Assembly (NCBI RefSeq): GCF_019331715.1
Contig: NZ_JAHBBG010000001.1
Span: forward strand, 248,001-312,000
Length of the DNA: 64,000 bases
DNA from: Bifidobacterium simiiventris
GTDB lineage: Bacteria; Actinomycetota; Actinomycetes; Actinomycetales; Bifidobacteriaceae
Reading direction: 5' to 3'
The notes under the pieces are model-generated. The model saw only the letters and a program-made list of their open reading frames with translations, was not told the DNA's origin and did not search any database. The position numbers and the translations under genes are program-made. Below are positions 34,811 through 45,070 of the stretch, one piece after another; within the stretch, counting starts at the first letter, position 1, and each line of letters begins with the position of its first letter.

Positions 34811-36154
34811 ATGACCACCACCCAACCGCACGAACCGTTCGCCATCACCCACGCCCAAGTCGTCACCGGAGACAGGGCCGGCACCACGCTGGAGGACACC
34901 ACCATCCTCGTCGGCCGCACCGGCCGCATCGAACAGGTCTCCCCCAGCATCGCCACGCCCATCCCCGACGGCTACCGTATGCTCGACGCGACCGGGAAAA
35001 CCGTGATGCCGGGACTGATCAACGCGCACGTCCACCTGTTCTCCGACGGCCGCCCGCTCAACCCGAAGATGGCCACGCCGCGCGGCCAGCGCATCACCGC
35101 GTCGATCATGCATTCGCCGGTCGGCAAGCCGTATCTCAAGGCCCGGGCCAAGGCGAGCGTCACGACATTGCTCAATTCGGGCGTCACCACGATCCGCACG
35201 CTCGGCGACGTCGGCTATGAGGCGGTCGAGCTGCGCGAGAGGATCGGCGACGGCCGCATGACCGGTCCGCGCATCCTCGCGTCCGGACCGCTGCTGGCGA
35301 TTCCGGAAGGCCACGGCGCTCCCCTGATCGCGCTGACCGGCGAGAGCCCGGACGACATGGCCCGCAATACGCGGGAAAACCTCGAGCATGGCGTGAACGC
35401 GATCAAGATCGCGGCAACCGGCGGCGTGACCGACGCGCAGCGGCCGGGCGAGGCCGGCAGCCCGCAGATGGGCGTCGATCAGATGCGCGCGATCTGCGAC
35501 GTGGCGCATGAGGCCGGCGTGATCGTCGCCGCACACGCGCAGAGCCCGGAAGGCGTCAAGCGCGCGCTGCTGGCCGGCGTGGACACGATCGAGCATGGCA
35601 GCGAACTCGATCCGTCGATGATCGAACTGTTCCGGCACAACCCGCATGCGCTGCGCGGCTGGTCGGCGTTGGTGCCGACGATATCCGCCGGCCTGCCGAT
35701 GACGCTGCTCGATCAGCAGACGACCGGCATCACGGACATCCAGCTGGCGAACGCGCGCACGGTGGTGGCCGGCATGCTGGCCGGCGCGAACGACGCGCAC
35801 GACGAGGATCTGCGCGTGGGCGTCGGCACGGACACGGCGATGACGTTCGTGACGCAGTACAACACGTGGCGCGAGCTTGATCTGCTGGTCAAGCGGGCCG
35901 GGTTCACGGCGGCCGAGGCGGTGCACGCGGCGACATTGGGCAATGCGGAGATTCTCGGCGTGGATGATGTGACCGGGTCGATCGAGATCGGCAAGGCGGC
36001 CGATCTGCTCGTGCTGGAGGGCGATCCGCTGCTCGATCTGCGCGTGCTCAAGGAGCCGGTGCTGGTCGTTGCGAACGGCTCGCCGGTCTGGCACCCGAAG
36101 GTGCGCCGTTTCGACGACATCGACGCGCTGCTCGACCGCGCCTACCGCGAGTAG
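34811..36154 (+). CDS. Metal-dependent amidohydrolase (prolidase/imidazolonepropionase-like)
   Basis: The 447-aa TIM-barrel hydrolase has an N-terminal beta sandwich (ITHAQVVTGDRAG), the HxH metal pair in MPGLINAHVHLF, a probable carboxylated Lys in VNAIKIAATGG, His residues in VIVAAHAQS and VDTIEHGSEL, and the catalytic Asp in VGVGTDTAMTF. This is the layout of the Xaa-Pro dipeptidase-like amidohydrolases (COG1228). The exact substrate is unknown. AAGGAGC precedes the ATG by six bases. A hairpin (36168-36217) follows. Confidence 0.87.
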   Translation: MTTTQPHEPFAITHAQVVTGDRAGTTLEDTTILVGRTGRIEQVSPSIATPIPDGYRMLDATGKTVMPGLINAHVHLFSDGRPLNPKMATPRGQRITASIMHSPVGKPYLKARAKASVTTLLNSGVTTIRTLGDVGYEAVELRERIGDGRMTGPRILASGPLLAIPEGHGAPLIALTGESPDDMARNTRENLEHGVNAIKIAATGGVTDAQRPGEAGSPQMGVDQMRAICDVAHEAGVIVAAHAQSPEGVKRALLAGVDTIEHGSELDPSMIELFRHNPHALRGWSALVPTISAGLPMTLLDQQTTGITDIQLANARTVVAGMLAGANDAHDEDLRVGVGTDTAMTFVTQYNTWRELDLLVKRAGFTAAEAVHAATLGNAEILGVDDVTGSIEIGKAADLLVLEGDPLLDLRVLKEPVLVVANGSPVWHPKVRRFDDIDALLDRAYRE

Positions 36155-36167
36155 GCGATCGGCCGAA

Positions 36168-36217
36168 ATACGGGAATCGCCCGCATCTCCTTGCCGGAGT
36201 GCGGGCGATTTCCGTAT
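36168..36217. terminator. Bidirectional terminator between amidohydrolase and aldo/keto reductase genes
   Basis: ATACGGGAATCGCCCGCA (36168-36184 region) pairs with TGCGGGCGATTTCCGTAT (36200-36217), with one bulge and a 15-nt loop. The genes converge on it (stops at 36154 and 36242). Confidence 0.7.
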
Positions 36218-36241
36218 CGGCGTCTCGATCGACGGGCCGGA

Positions 36242-37132
36242 TCAGATGTTGCCGCGTACGTGCTGGTCCGCCCACGACTGGGAGTGGGTGAACGTGGCCG
36301 GGTCGGCGCTCACGTTGCCGTGCGGATCGTGCAGCGCGTCGATGGCGGCGAGTTCGGCGTCGGTCAGGTCGAAGCCCGCGCTGGCGAGGTTCGCCTTCAT
36401 GCGCTCCACGTGCTTCGACTTCGGGATGATGATGCGGCCCTCCTGCGTGTGCCAGCGCAGCACGACCTGCGCCGGGGTGACGCCGTGCGCCTTGGCGGCC
36501 GCGACGACCGGCTCGGATTCGATGTCCTTGCCGTGGCCGAGCGGGCTGTAGGCTTCCGCGACGATGCCGTGCGCCTTGCAGAACGCGAGATTACCCGGCT
36601 GGCTGAAACGCGGGTGGACCTCGATCTGGTTGACGGCCGGCGTCTCACCGGAGTCGTCGATCACGCCGCGCAGATGCTCAGGCAGGAAGTTGCTGACGGC
36701 CGGCACGCGGATCGCGCCTTCGTCGCGCAGCTTGAGCAGTGCCTGCCAGGTCTCCTTGTAGAAGCCGGCCGCGGCGAACGGCCAGTGGATCAGATACATG
36801 TCGACCACATCGACCTTGAGCTTGCGGCGGGACTCGTCGAACGCGACCATCGCGGAATCGTAGCCCTGGTCGCAGTTGCGCAGCTTGGTGGTGACCCACA
36901 CCTTGCCGGCCATGCCGGTGGCCTTGAGCGCGTCGCCGACCTGTTCCTCGTTGTAGTAGGCCGCCGCGGTGTCGATGTGACGGTAGCCGATCTCCAACGC
37001 CTCCTCGACCGCGCGCTGCGTGTCTTCGGGCGGGATCTGGAACGTACCGAAACCGATCTGCGGGATCACCGAATGGAACTTGTCGTTCAACGTGATCTCA
37101 GGCGATGCCGCAACGCCGTTATCCTCAGCCAT
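36242..37132 (-). CDS. Aldo/keto reductase
   Basis: This 296-aa NADPH-dependent reductase has the TIM-barrel AKR pattern: IPQIGFGTFQIP, GYRHIDTAAAYYNEEQVGDAL with Asp and Tyr of the catalytic tetrad, VWVTTKLRN (Lys), YLIHWPF (His), VNQIEVHPRFSQ and IIIPKSKHVERMKAN with the phosphate-binding K-S-K/R. It reduces aldehydes or ketones such as 2,5-diketogluconate-type substrates; the real one is unknown. AGGGG precedes two adjacent ATG codons; 37132 is better spaced. Confidence 0.93.
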   Translation of the reverse strand: MAEDNGVAASPEITLNDKFHSVIPQIGFGTFQIPPEDTQRAVEEALEIGYRHIDTAAAYYNEEQVGDALKATGMAGKVWVTTKLRNCDQGYDSAMVAFDESRRKLKVDVVDMYLIHWPFAAAGFYKETWQALLKLRDEGAIRVPAVSNFLPEHLRGVIDDSGETPAVNQIEVHPRFSQPGNLAFCKAHGIVAEAYSPLGHGKDIESEPVVAAAKAHGVTPAQVVLRWHTQEGRIIIPKSKHVERMKANLASAGFDLTDAELAAIDALHDPHGNVSADPATFTHSQSWADQHVRGNI

Positions 37133-37241
37133 CATTGCCCCTTTCAGCATGACATGTCCTATGCAATCACCATGCTATACCCGATATGGCATACAAAACA
37201 ATCGGATGGACACGCGACCGGCCGAACCTCCACGGCAACGA

Positions 37242-37697
37242 TCACCGCACCGGATGCTCGATCAGATCACGTTCGATCCACGCCATCACCAGATCGGCGA
37301 GACGGTTCACCTCGTCGTCGCTCAACGCGCGGCCCTTCGGGATGTGATGCCATTTCTCGATGCATCCGCGGCAGCAGGTGGCGGTCGCGTGCTGCGCGGT
37401 GAATACCGGATGCCCGCGCCACGGCGTCTGCCGTCCGTCGTTCCTCGGCTCGGCGTCGCCCACCCGCGCGCGCAGCATCTCACGCGCATGCCGGTCGATC
37501 ACCGCCTTGCCCTTCGCCCGCGCGTACGCCCGGTCCTTGTCGGACAGCACGAACTTCGCCCGGAACGCCGACTTCGACAGTCGTTCCAGCGTCTGCCCGA
37601 TCCAGCGCGATTCGTCGCCGTTCGTTCCGTACGACCGGCCGTTTGCGCCGTTCGTACCGTTTACGCCGTCCATATCGTCATCCATGCCATCTGCCAT
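37242..37697 (-). CDS. DUF4186 family protein
   Basis: The 151-aa protein has a low-complexity N-terminus (Asp, Gly, Asn). The core is LERLSKSAFRAKFVLSDKDRAYARAKG, NDGRQTPWRGHPVFTAQHATATCCRGCIEKWHHIPKGRALSDDEV. The cluster H-x(n)-C-C-x2-C-x4-H-H suggests a bound metal. This is DUF4186; its function is not known to me. The start at 37697 lacks a strong ribosome binding site. Confidence 0.85.
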   Translation of the reverse strand: MADGMDDDMDGVNGTNGANGRSYGTNGDESRWIGQTLERLSKSAFRAKFVLSDKDRAYARAKGKAVIDRHAREMLRARVGDAEPRNDGRQTPWRGHPVFTAQHATATCCRGCIEKWHHIPKGRALSDDEVNRLADLVMAWIERDLIEHPVR

Positions 37698-37812
37698 AGT
37701 TCAGGCATATCGCCGCCTCTGGTCAATGCGGGCGCAGGCCATAGTCGCGCTCCTCCGCGCGAACCGTCACGAGCGGGGGAAACATCGCCGGACGACGAAA
37801 CCGGACCGCCCG

Positions 37813-40800
37813 TCACGCGGCGGGCAGGCAGCTGGGGCCGAACAGCATCTTGATGTCGGCGAACAGCGCGGTGTCGCGTTTGATGCGGAACCGGTCGCCG
37901 AACGTGAGCACCTGCGCGTTGCCGTCGTCGTCGAGCACGGCGAGACGCACCTCGCACAGTCCCGGATGCGCGTGCAGCACCTGCGCCAGACGGGTCACGT
38001 TGTTGCGTCCCAGCGCCATCTGCGGCAGGGTGATCAGCAGCGGCCGTTCGTCGGCGGCCTCCAGGGTCGGCACCTGCATTTCGGTGGCGCGCATGCTCAC
38101 CGTTTCGTCGCGCACCTCGACCTGTCCGCGGATCTGCACGATCTGGTCGACGGCGAGGTCGGCGAACGCGGCTTCGTACACCTTGCCGAAGAACATGCAC
38201 TGGATCGAGCTTTCCATGTCTTCGACGGTGACGATCGCCCACGCGTTGCCCTTCTTGGACACGCGTCGGTCCACGCCGGTGATCAGTCCGGCGATCGTGA
38301 CCTGCTGGCCGTCGCCCATCGTCTTCGCACGGTCGATCAGATGCGCGATCGACATTTCGCGCAGGTTGGCGAGCACCGACTGCATGCCGGACAGCGGATG
38401 GTCGGACACGTACAGGCCGAGCATCTCGCGTTCGAAGTTGAGCTTGGTCTTCTTGTCCCATTCCTCGATGTCGGGCACGTTGACGACCGCGTCGCCCATC
38501 GCCGCCGCACCGCCGTCGTCGTCATCGGCGAACAGGTCGAACTGACCTTCCGCCTGCTTGCGTTTGATGCCGACGACCGAGTCGATCGCGGCCTCGTGCA
38601 CGGTGAACAGCGCACGGCGGTTCGGATCGATCGAATCGAACGCACCGGCCTTGATGAGCGACTCGACCATGCGCCGGTTGAGCGCGCTCAGCGGCACGCG
38701 GCGGATGAAGTCCATGAAGTTGACGTACTTGCCGCGCGGCCCCTCGCGTTCGGCGATGATGTCCTTGACCGGGGCCTCGCCGACGTTGCGGATCGCGCCG
38801 AGACCGAAGCGCACGACGTCGCCGACGGCGGAGTACTCGTACACCGATTCGTTGACGTCCGGCGACAGCACCTGAATGCCCATACGGCGCGCCTCGCCGA
38901 GGTAGAGCGCGGTCTTGTCCTTGTTCGTGGACGCGCCCTGCAGCAGGGCGGCCATGAACTCGACCGGATAGTGGGTCTTGAGGTACGCGGTCCAGTACGA
39001 GATCAGGCCGTAGGCGGCCGAATGCGCCTTGTTGAACGCGTATCCGGAGAACGGGACCAGGATCTCCCAGATGGCCTCGGCGGCCTGTTCGGAGTAGCCG
39101 TGCTCCTTCATGCCGGCGAAGAACGGCACCTTCTCCTTGGCCAGCACCTCGGGCTTCTTCTTGCCCATCGCTCGTCGCAGCACGTCTGCCTTGCCCAGCG
39201 AGTATCCGGCGAGGATTCGCGCGGCGGACTGCACCTGCTCCTGGTAGATGATCAGGCCGTAGGTCTCGTCGAGCACCTGCTTCAACGGTTCGTCGAGCTC
39301 GGGATGGATCGGCGTGATCTTCTGCAGGCCGTTCTTTCGCTTGGCGTAGTTGGTGTGCGACTCCATCGACATCGGGCCCGGTCGGTACAGGGCGATGAGT
39401 GCGGAGATGTCGTTGAAGTTGGTGGGCTTCAACGTGCGCAGCAGCGAGCGCATGCCGTCGCCATCGAGCTGGAACACGCCGAGCGTGTCGCCGCGCGAGA
39501 GCAGTTCGTAGGTGGCCTTGTCGTCGAGCGGGATCTTGGTATGGTCGATGCTGCCTTTGCCGTTGAGCTCGATGTTACGGATCGTGTCGCGGATGGTCGT
39601 AAGGTTGGACAGGCCGAGGAAGTCCATCTTGACCAGGCCGAGCGTTTCGCAGGTGTGGTATTCGAACGTGGTGGTGACGGTGCCGTCGACGCGTTCGAGC
39701 AGCGGCGACGTGTCGGTGATCGGCTCGGAACCCATGATCGTGGCGCACGCGTGCACGCCGGTCTGGCGGATCAGGCCCTCGATGCCCTTGGCCTCCTCGG
39801 TGATGCGCTTGGCATCCGGATCGGAATCGTACAGTTCGCGGAACTCGCGCGCCTCGGCGTAGCGTTTCGCGTTCGGGTCGAAGATGTCGTGCAGGCTGAT
39901 GTCCTTGCCGCCGGTGGCGGCCGGCGGCAGCGCCTTGGTGACCTTCTCGCCCATCGAGAACTCGTATCCCATGATGCGGGCGGAGTCCTTGAGGGCCTGC
40001 TTGGTTTTAATGGTGCCGTAGATCACGCACTGCGCGACCTTGTCGTGGCCGTACTTGTCGGCCACGTATTCGAGCACCTTGGCGCGGCCGTCGGGGTCGA
40101 AGTCCACGTCGATATCAGGCAGGGAGACTCGTTCCGGGTTAAGGAAGCGTTCGAAGATCAGACCGTGCTTCAACGGGTCGAGTTCGGTGATGCCCATCGC
40201 GTAAGCGACCATCGCACCTGCCGCGGAGCCTCGGCCCGGGCCGACCATCACGCCGTGCGACTTCGCCCAGTTGATGTAGTCGGCCACGACGAGGAAGTAG
40301 CCGCAGAACTGCATCTGGCAGATCACGCCGCATTCGTAGTCGGCCTGCTTGAGCACCTCCATCGGCGGATGCCCGTCGTAGCGCTTCTCGAGGCCCTCCT
40401 CGACCTTCTTGAGGAACAGCGAGGTCTCGTCCCAACCTTCGGGGCAGTCGAACTGCGGCATGAACGCGCCGTCCTCGTGGTCGTCGAAGATCACGTTGCA
40501 GCGTTCGGCGATCTCGAGCGTGTTGTCGCACGCCTCCGGGAAGTCCTTGAACAGTTCGCGCATCTGTTCGGCAGACTTGATGTAGTAGCCGGAGCCGTCG
40601 AACTTGAACCGGTCCGGGTCGTCGAGCCGGCTGCCGGAGTTGATGCACAGCATCGCGTCCTGCGCGTCGCGGTCCTCCTCGAGCACGTAGTGCGAGTCGT
40701 TAGTGGCGAGCAGCGGCGCGTTGAGTTTCTTCGCTATGGTGAGCAGGTCGTTGGTGACCTGCGTCTCGATCTTCAGGCCGTGGTCCATGATCTCGATGAA

Positions 40801-41370
40801 GAAGTTGTCGCGGCCGAAGATGTCCTGGAATTCACCGGCGACGCGCAGCGCGTCGTCGAACTGGCCGAGGCGCAGACGGGTCTGGATGATGCCCGAGGGG
40901 CAGCCGGATGACGCGATCACGCCCTTGGAGTACGTAGAGAGCACCTCCTTGTCCATACGCGGGTAGCGCGCCACGCGGCCTTCGAGGTTGGCCACGGACG
41001 AGGCCTTCATGAGGTTGACGAGGCCTTCGTCGTTTTCGGCCCACATGGTCAGGTGGGTGATCAGGCCGCCGCCCGACACGTCGTCGCTGCGCTGGGCTTC
41101 GGTGCCCCAGTGCACGCGCGACTTGTCCTGGCGAGCGGTCTCCGGCGTCACGTACGCCTCGATGCCGATGATCGGCTTGACCCCGGCGCCGACGGCGGTG
41201 CTCCACAATTCGTATGCGCCGTGCATGTTGCCATGGTCGGTGATGCCGACCGCGGGCATGCCGAGCTCCTTGACCCGGTTCACCAGATTCGGGATCTTCG
41301 ACGCACCGTCGAGCAGCGAGTAGTGCGTGTGATTGTGCAGATGGACGAAGCTCTTTCCCGATTCAGTCAT
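37813..41370 (-). CDS. dnaE: DNA polymerase III alpha subunit
   Basis: The 1185-aa replicative polymerase has an N-terminal PHP domain (FVHLHNHTHYSLLDGA, GITDHGNMHGAYE). The catalytic Asp triad includes LPDIDVDFDPDGR, and VGPGRGSAAGAMVAYAMGITELDP binds the nucleotide. Then come the C-terminal HhH region, the OB domain (QVTIAGLITGVDRRVSKKGNAWAIVTVED) and a final tail. The domain order is that of DnaE, not the error-prone DnaE2 or PolC. GGTGGA precedes the ATG at 41370. Flanking genes point the same way but are probably separate units. Confidence 0.98.
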   Translation of the reverse strand: MTESGKSFVHLHNHTHYSLLDGASKIPNLVNRVKELGMPAVGITDHGNMHGAYELWSTAVGAGVKPIIGIEAYVTPETARQDKSRVHWGTEAQRSDDVSGGGLITHLTMWAENDEGLVNLMKASSVANLEGRVARYPRMDKEVLSTYSKGVIASSGCPSGIIQTRLRLGQFDDALRVAGEFQDIFGRDNFFIEIMDHGLKIETQVTNDLLTIAKKLNAPLLATNDSHYVLEEDRDAQDAMLCINSGSRLDDPDRFKFDGSGYYIKSAEQMRELFKDFPEACDNTLEIAERCNVIFDDHEDGAFMPQFDCPEGWDETSLFLKKVEEGLEKRYDGHPPMEVLKQADYECGVICQMQFCGYFLVVADYINWAKSHGVMVGPGRGSAAGAMVAYAMGITELDPLKHGLIFERFLNPERVSLPDIDVDFDPDGRAKVLEYVADKYGHDKVAQCVIYGTIKTKQALKDSARIMGYEFSMGEKVTKALPPAATGGKDISLHDIFDPNAKRYAEAREFRELYDSDPDAKRITEEAKGIEGLIRQTGVHACATIMGSEPITDTSPLLERVDGTVTTTFEYHTCETLGLVKMDFLGLSNLTTIRDTIRNIELNGKGSIDHTKIPLDDKATYELLSRGDTLGVFQLDGDGMRSLLRTLKPTNFNDISALIALYRPGPMSMESHTNYAKRKNGLQKITPIHPELDEPLKQVLDETYGLIIYQEQVQSAARILAGYSLGKADVLRRAMGKKKPEVLAKEKVPFFAGMKEHGYSEQAAEAIWEILVPFSGYAFNKAHSAAYGLISYWTAYLKTHYPVEFMAALLQGASTNKDKTALYLGEARRMGIQVLSPDVNESVYEYSAVGDVVRFGLGAIRNVGEAPVKDIIAEREGPRGKYVNFMDFIRRVPLSALNRRMVESLIKAGAFDSIDPNRRALFTVHEAAIDSVVGIKRKQAEGQFDLFADDDDGGAAAMGDAVVNVPDIEEWDKKTKLNFEREMLGLYVSDHPLSGMQSVLANLREMSIAHLIDRAKTMGDGQQVTIAGLITGVDRRVSKKGNAWAIVTVEDMESSIQCMFFGKVYEAAFADLAVDQIVQIRGQVEVRDETVSMRATEMQVPTLEAADERPLLITLPQMALGRNNVTRLAQVLHAHPGLCEVRLAVLDDDGNAQVLTFGDRFRIKRDTALFADIKMLFGPSCLPAA

Positions 41371-41462
41371 GCGTTCCACCATACCGCATGCCCTTGGCGG
41401 GGCATGGCGGCACGGCTTCGCTGCCAGATGAACCGGCGCTGGGGCTGTGTTGGGGCGGCGGC

Positions 41463-42635
41463 TCAGACGAACAAGCTCATGTCGCTGGTCTCGCCGGCGC
41501 CGAGGAACGTGCTCACGCCGCCGAGTTCCACGCCGTCGATGAGCTCCTCCTTGCGGATGCCCATGATGTCCATCGACATCTGGCAGGCGACGAGCCGCAC
41601 GCCGTGGTCGGTGGCCTGCTTCATGAGTTCCTCGAGTGAGGCGACGTTCTTGGATTTCATGATCCAGCGGATCATCTTCGCGCCGATGCCGCCCATGTTC
41701 ATGCGGCTCAGGCCCAGCTGCTTGGTGCCGCGCGGCATCATGAAGCCGAACATGCGCTCGACGAGGTTCTTGGCGACGCGCATGTGCTTGGGCTTGCGCA
41801 GGATGTTCAGACCCCAGAACGTGAAGAAGATCGTGACCTTGCGGCCCATCGCGGCCGCACCGTTGGCCATGATGAACACGGCGATGGTCTTGTCGAGGTC
41901 GCCGCTGAAGACGACGAAGGTCTTGTCGTGCAATACGTCGCCGCCGGCGGACGCCGATGCCGTGGACTGCGGCACGGCGGCGGTCGTGTCGCCGGTCGGA
42001 GCGCCCTTCTCCAGTTCGGCATGGATGACGCCGTCGCCGCCCTCGCGCGTCAGGCTGAGCAGCGTGTTGCCGGTGCGTTCGGCCCATACCGCGATGTCGG
42101 AGCAGAACGCGTCCTCGGTGGCCTCGACCGCGAGCTTGGTGCCGACCGGTTCGGGGCGCAGCGCGTCGGCCACGGCCACGATCGGGCCAGGGCATTTGAG
42201 GCCCTTCGCGTCGATGTGCAGCATCTTGGGCGCGGCGTTTGCGGCGGGAGCCGTCTTGGGCACAGTCGTATCCGCAACCGCGTTGTCGACCGTCGCATCG
42301 TCCGCGTATCCGGCGTCGCGCAACGCGGCGAATCCGCCGTCCAGGTTGATCGCCTCATAGCCGCGGTCGGTCAGGATCTCGCACACCTGCTCGCTCCAGT
42401 CGCCCACGCGGCAGAACACGACGACCGGTTTGCCGGCCGGCACCGAGCCGAGTCGCTGGCCGATCTGGTCGAACGGGATGTTGATCGCGTCCCTGACCGG
42501 ATGCACGATCACCTCGTCCGGTTCGCGCAGATCCAGCAGCGTGACCGTGCTATGGTCGAGCGCGGCGAATTCGGCCGGCATAATGTGCCGGTATTCGTCG
42601 CCTGATTCGTCTCCCCCGTGCAATGCGATGGCCAT
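41463..42635 (-). CDS. Rhodanese-TusA-DsrE/F fusion, sulfur-trafficking protein
   Basis: The 390-aa protein joins three sulfur-relay domains. Residues about 15-100 are a rhodanese (LLDLREPDEVIVHPVRDAINIP, active site VFCRVGDWSEQ with Cys). Residues about 140-210 are TusA-like (LHIDAKGLKCPGPIVAVADAL with the CPxP Cys). Residues about 240-390 are DsrE/DsrF-like (VVFSGDLDKTIAVFIMANGAAAMG, MGGIGAKMIRWIMK, LVACQMSMDIMGI with a Cys). It probably passes persulfide sulfur to acceptors. It precedes the moeB-like gene (36 bases apart), which activates sulfur-carrier proteins. Confidence 0.87.
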   Translation of the reverse strand: MAIALHGGDESGDEYRHIMPAEFAALDHSTVTLLDLREPDEVIVHPVRDAINIPFDQIGQRLGSVPAGKPVVVFCRVGDWSEQVCEILTDRGYEAINLDGGFAALRDAGYADDATVDNAVADTTVPKTAPAANAAPKMLHIDAKGLKCPGPIVAVADALRPEPVGTKLAVEATEDAFCSDIAVWAERTGNTLLSLTREGGDGVIHAELEKGAPTGDTTAAVPQSTASASAGGDVLHDKTFVVFSGDLDKTIAVFIMANGAAAMGRKVTIFFTFWGLNILRKPKHMRVAKNLVERMFGFMMPRGTKQLGLSRMNMGGIGAKMIRWIMKSKNVASLEELMKQATDHGVRLVACQMSMDIMGIRKEELIDGVELGGVSTFLGAGETSDMSLFV

Positions 42636-42670
42636 GTCATTCCCCTTCCTTGACTGTCGTATGCGGTATC

Positions 42671-43480
42671 TCAGATGGCGCAGGCCGGCTGGACGTACCG
42701 TGCCGGGTCGAGCGCGGTGATGCCCGGATGCTCGCCGCACACCGCGCATTCGGGCACACGTTCGGGCAGCGGCACGCGGCGCACGTTCATGGTGAGCGCG
42801 TCGACGGTGAGCATGCGGCCGATGAGCGGCTCCCCCACGCCGACGATGAGCTTGACCGCTTCGGTGGCCTCGAGGCTGCCGATCACGCCGACGACCGCGC
42901 CGAGCACGCCCGCCTCCTTGCAGGTCGGCACTTCGCCCGCCGGCGGCATTTCCTCGAAGATGCAGCGGTAGCAGGGGCCTTCGCCGGGCACCACGTCCAT
43001 GAGCTGGCCGGCGAATCCGACGACGCCCGCGTGGATGAACGGTTTGCCGGCGAGCACGCATGCGTCGTTGATGAGGAATTTCGTGGCGAAGTTGTCGGTC
43101 GCGTCGATGACGAGATCGTACGGTTCGATGAGCGCGGCGATGTTGCCGGCGTCGACGAGTTCATTGTGTTCGTCGACGGTCACGTCGGGGTTGAGCGCAC
43201 GGATGGCCGCGGCGGCCGACGCGACTTTGGGCTGGCCGATGCGGGAGGTGGTGTGGGCGATCTGGCGTTGCAGGTTGCTCAGGTCGACCACGTCGCCGTC
43301 CGCCAGTCCGATGCGGCCGACGCCGGCGGCGGCGAGGTAGAGCGCGACCGGCGAGCCGAGGCCGCCCGCGCCGATGATGAGCACGCTGGCGGCCAGCAGC
43401 CGCTTCTGCCCCTTCGCGCCGACCCCTTTGAGGATCAGATGCCGGGCGTAGCGTTCCAGCTGTTCGTCGTTCATCGCCAT
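42671..43480 (-). CDS. MoeB/ThiF-family adenylyltransferase
   Basis: The 269-aa E1-like enzyme has RYARHLILKGVGAKGQKRLLAASVLIIGAGGLGSPVALYLAAAGVG (nucleotide loop), DLSNLQRQ with the key Arg-type residues, DATDNFATKFLINDAC, and the zinc cysteine pairs CYRC and CAVC. It adenylates the C-terminus of a ubiquitin-like sulfur carrier (MoaD or ThiS). Sulfur would then come from the fused rhodanese protein downstream in the same operon. Whether the pathway is molybdopterin, thiamine or cysteine is not clear from the window. Confidence 0.9.
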   Translation of the reverse strand: MAMNDEQLERYARHLILKGVGAKGQKRLLAASVLIIGAGGLGSPVALYLAAAGVGRIGLADGDVVDLSNLQRQIAHTTSRIGQPKVASAAAAIRALNPDVTVDEHNELVDAGNIAALIEPYDLVIDATDNFATKFLINDACVLAGKPFIHAGVVGFAGQLMDVVPGEGPCYRCIFEEMPPAGEVPTCKEAGVLGAVVGVIGSLEATEAVKLIVGVGEPLIGRMLTVDALTMNVRRVPLPERVPECAVCGEHPGITALDPARYVQPACAI

Positions 43481-43527
43481 ATCCGCGCTCCCCTTCCGCC
43501 GGTCAGGCCGGCCGCAATCAGCGAATC

Positions 43528-45021
43528 CTACTTCTGCAGCAGCGATTCGGGCGACTTGTACGCCGGGCCGTCGGACACGGAGTTCGCGAACGCGCGCAGC
43601 GTTTCAATCGACGTCTTCGCGGCGACGATCTGCTCGCGTACGCGCAGCGGCGACGTGCCACCCTTGCCGTTGCGGGCGGAGACGGAACCCTCGGTGGAGA
43701 GCACCTCACGCACCTGCGGCGCTTTGTCGGCCGGCAGGAAGTCCTTGAACACGTCGATGAAGTCCTCGTCCGTCAGGTCCCACAGCTCCTGGCCGCGGCC
43801 TTCGGCGATCTTCACGCACGCGCCCGACAGCTCGTGCGCATGGCGGAACGGCACGCCGTTCTTGACGAGCCATTCGGCGATGTCGGTGGCCAGCGCGAAG
43901 CCGGTCGGCGCCTCGGCCTCAAGACGGTCGTGGTCGAACTGCATGGTGGCGACCATGCCGGTGAACGCAGGCAGCAGCACCTCGAGCGTGTCGACCTGGT
44001 CGAACACGGCCTCCTTGTCCTCCTGCAGGTCGCGCGCGTACGCGGTGGGCAGGCCCTTGAGCGTGGCGAGCAGGCCGGTCAGGTCGCCGATGAGGCGACC
44101 GGACTTGCCGCGCGCAAGCTCGGCGATATCCGGGTTCTTCTTCTGCGGCATGATCGACGAACCGGTCGAATACGCGTCGTCGAGGCGCACGAACGCGAAT
44201 TCCTGCGTGTTCCAGATGATGATCTCTTCGGAAAGACGGCTGATGTCGACGCCGGTCATGGCGGCGATGAACGCGAATTCGGCGACGAGATCGCGCGAGG
44301 CGGTGCCGTCGATCGAGTTGGCGGTCACGTTCGAGAAGCCGAGCTCGCGGGCGACCGCGACCGGTTCAAGGCCGAGTGTGTTGCCGGCGAGCGCACCGGA
44401 GCCGTACGGGGACGCGTCGATGCGCTTGTCCCAGTCGGCGAGGCGCTGCACGTCGCGCAGGATCGGCCAGACGTGGGCCATGAGCTGGTGCGCGAGCAGG
44501 ACGGGCTGGGCGTGCTGCATGTGGGTGCGGCCGGGCATGACGGTGCGGCCGGCGGCGACGGACTGTTCGATGAGCGCGTTGGCGAGGGCCAGCAGGAGCT
44601 TCGCGATGACGCGGCTGTGGCGGCGCAGCCACATGCGGATCAGGCAGGCGATCTGGTCGTTGCGCGAGCGGCCGGCGCGCAGCTTGCCACCGAGTTCGTC
44701 GCCGGCGATGGCAAGCAGACCGCGCTCGAGCGCGGTGGCCTCGTCTTCGTCGTCCTCGATCGGGGCGAACGCGCCGGAGTCGACACGGCGCTGGAGCTCG
44801 TCGAGCGCGTTCTCCATGCGCTGCAGCTCGTCGGCGGTGAGCAGTCCCGCGCGGCCGAGGGCGCGCGCGTGGGCGCGCGATCCGGCGATGTCGTCGTCGG
44901 CCAGGCGCCAGTCGAACTGGGTGGACTTGCTCAGTCGGGCGAGTTCCGGCGACGGACCGGAGGTGAAACGACCGCCCCACAGGGCGAGATGCTCGGTGTT
45001 CTGCTCGGCGCTGTCAGCCAT
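43528..45021 (-). CDS. argH: Argininosuccinate lyase
   Basis: The 497-aa enzyme splits argininosuccinate into arginine and fumarate. It has [30 protein letters not shown], the signature [16 protein letters not shown] near residue 290, and the [19 protein letters not shown] block. AAGGAGC precedes the ATG at 45021. It is 12.7 kb from argG, whereas in bifidobacteria argG and argH are, from memory, adjacent. The intervening island has probably split the operon, so argH would need its own promoter in 45022-45145. A hairpin lies there. Confidence 0.97.
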   Translation of the reverse strand: MADSAEQNTEHLALWGGRFTSGPSPELARLSKSTQFDWRLADDDIAGSRAHARALGRAGLLTADELQRMENALDELQRRVDSGAFAPIEDDEDEATALERGLLAIAGDELGGKLRAGRSRNDQIACLIRMWLRRHSRVIAKLLLALANALIEQSVAAGRTVMPGRTHMQHAQPVLLAHQLMAHVWPILRDVQRLADWDKRIDASPYGSGALAGNTLGLEPVAVARELGFSNVTANSIDGTASRDLVAEFAFIAAMTGVDISRLSEEIIIWNTQEFAFVRLDDAYSTGSSIMPQKKNPDIAELARGKSGRLIGDLTGLLATLKGLPTAYARDLQEDKEAVFDQVDTLEVLLPAFTGMVATMQFDHDRLEAEAPTGFALATDIAEWLVKNGVPFRHAHELSGACVKIAEGRGQELWDLTDEDFIDVFKDFLPADKAPQVREVLSTEGSVSARNGKGGTSPLRVREQIVAAKTSIETLRAFANSVSDGPAYKSPESLLQK

Positions 45022-45070
45022 GCGTGTTGCTCCTTAGCTTCTGGTGCTGTTGCTGTGCGTGGATAAGCGG

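Noticed and set aside
37360..40911. 1183-codon plus-strand frame opposite dnaE
   Set aside because: Antisense shadow of dnaE; no start signal or conserved motif.
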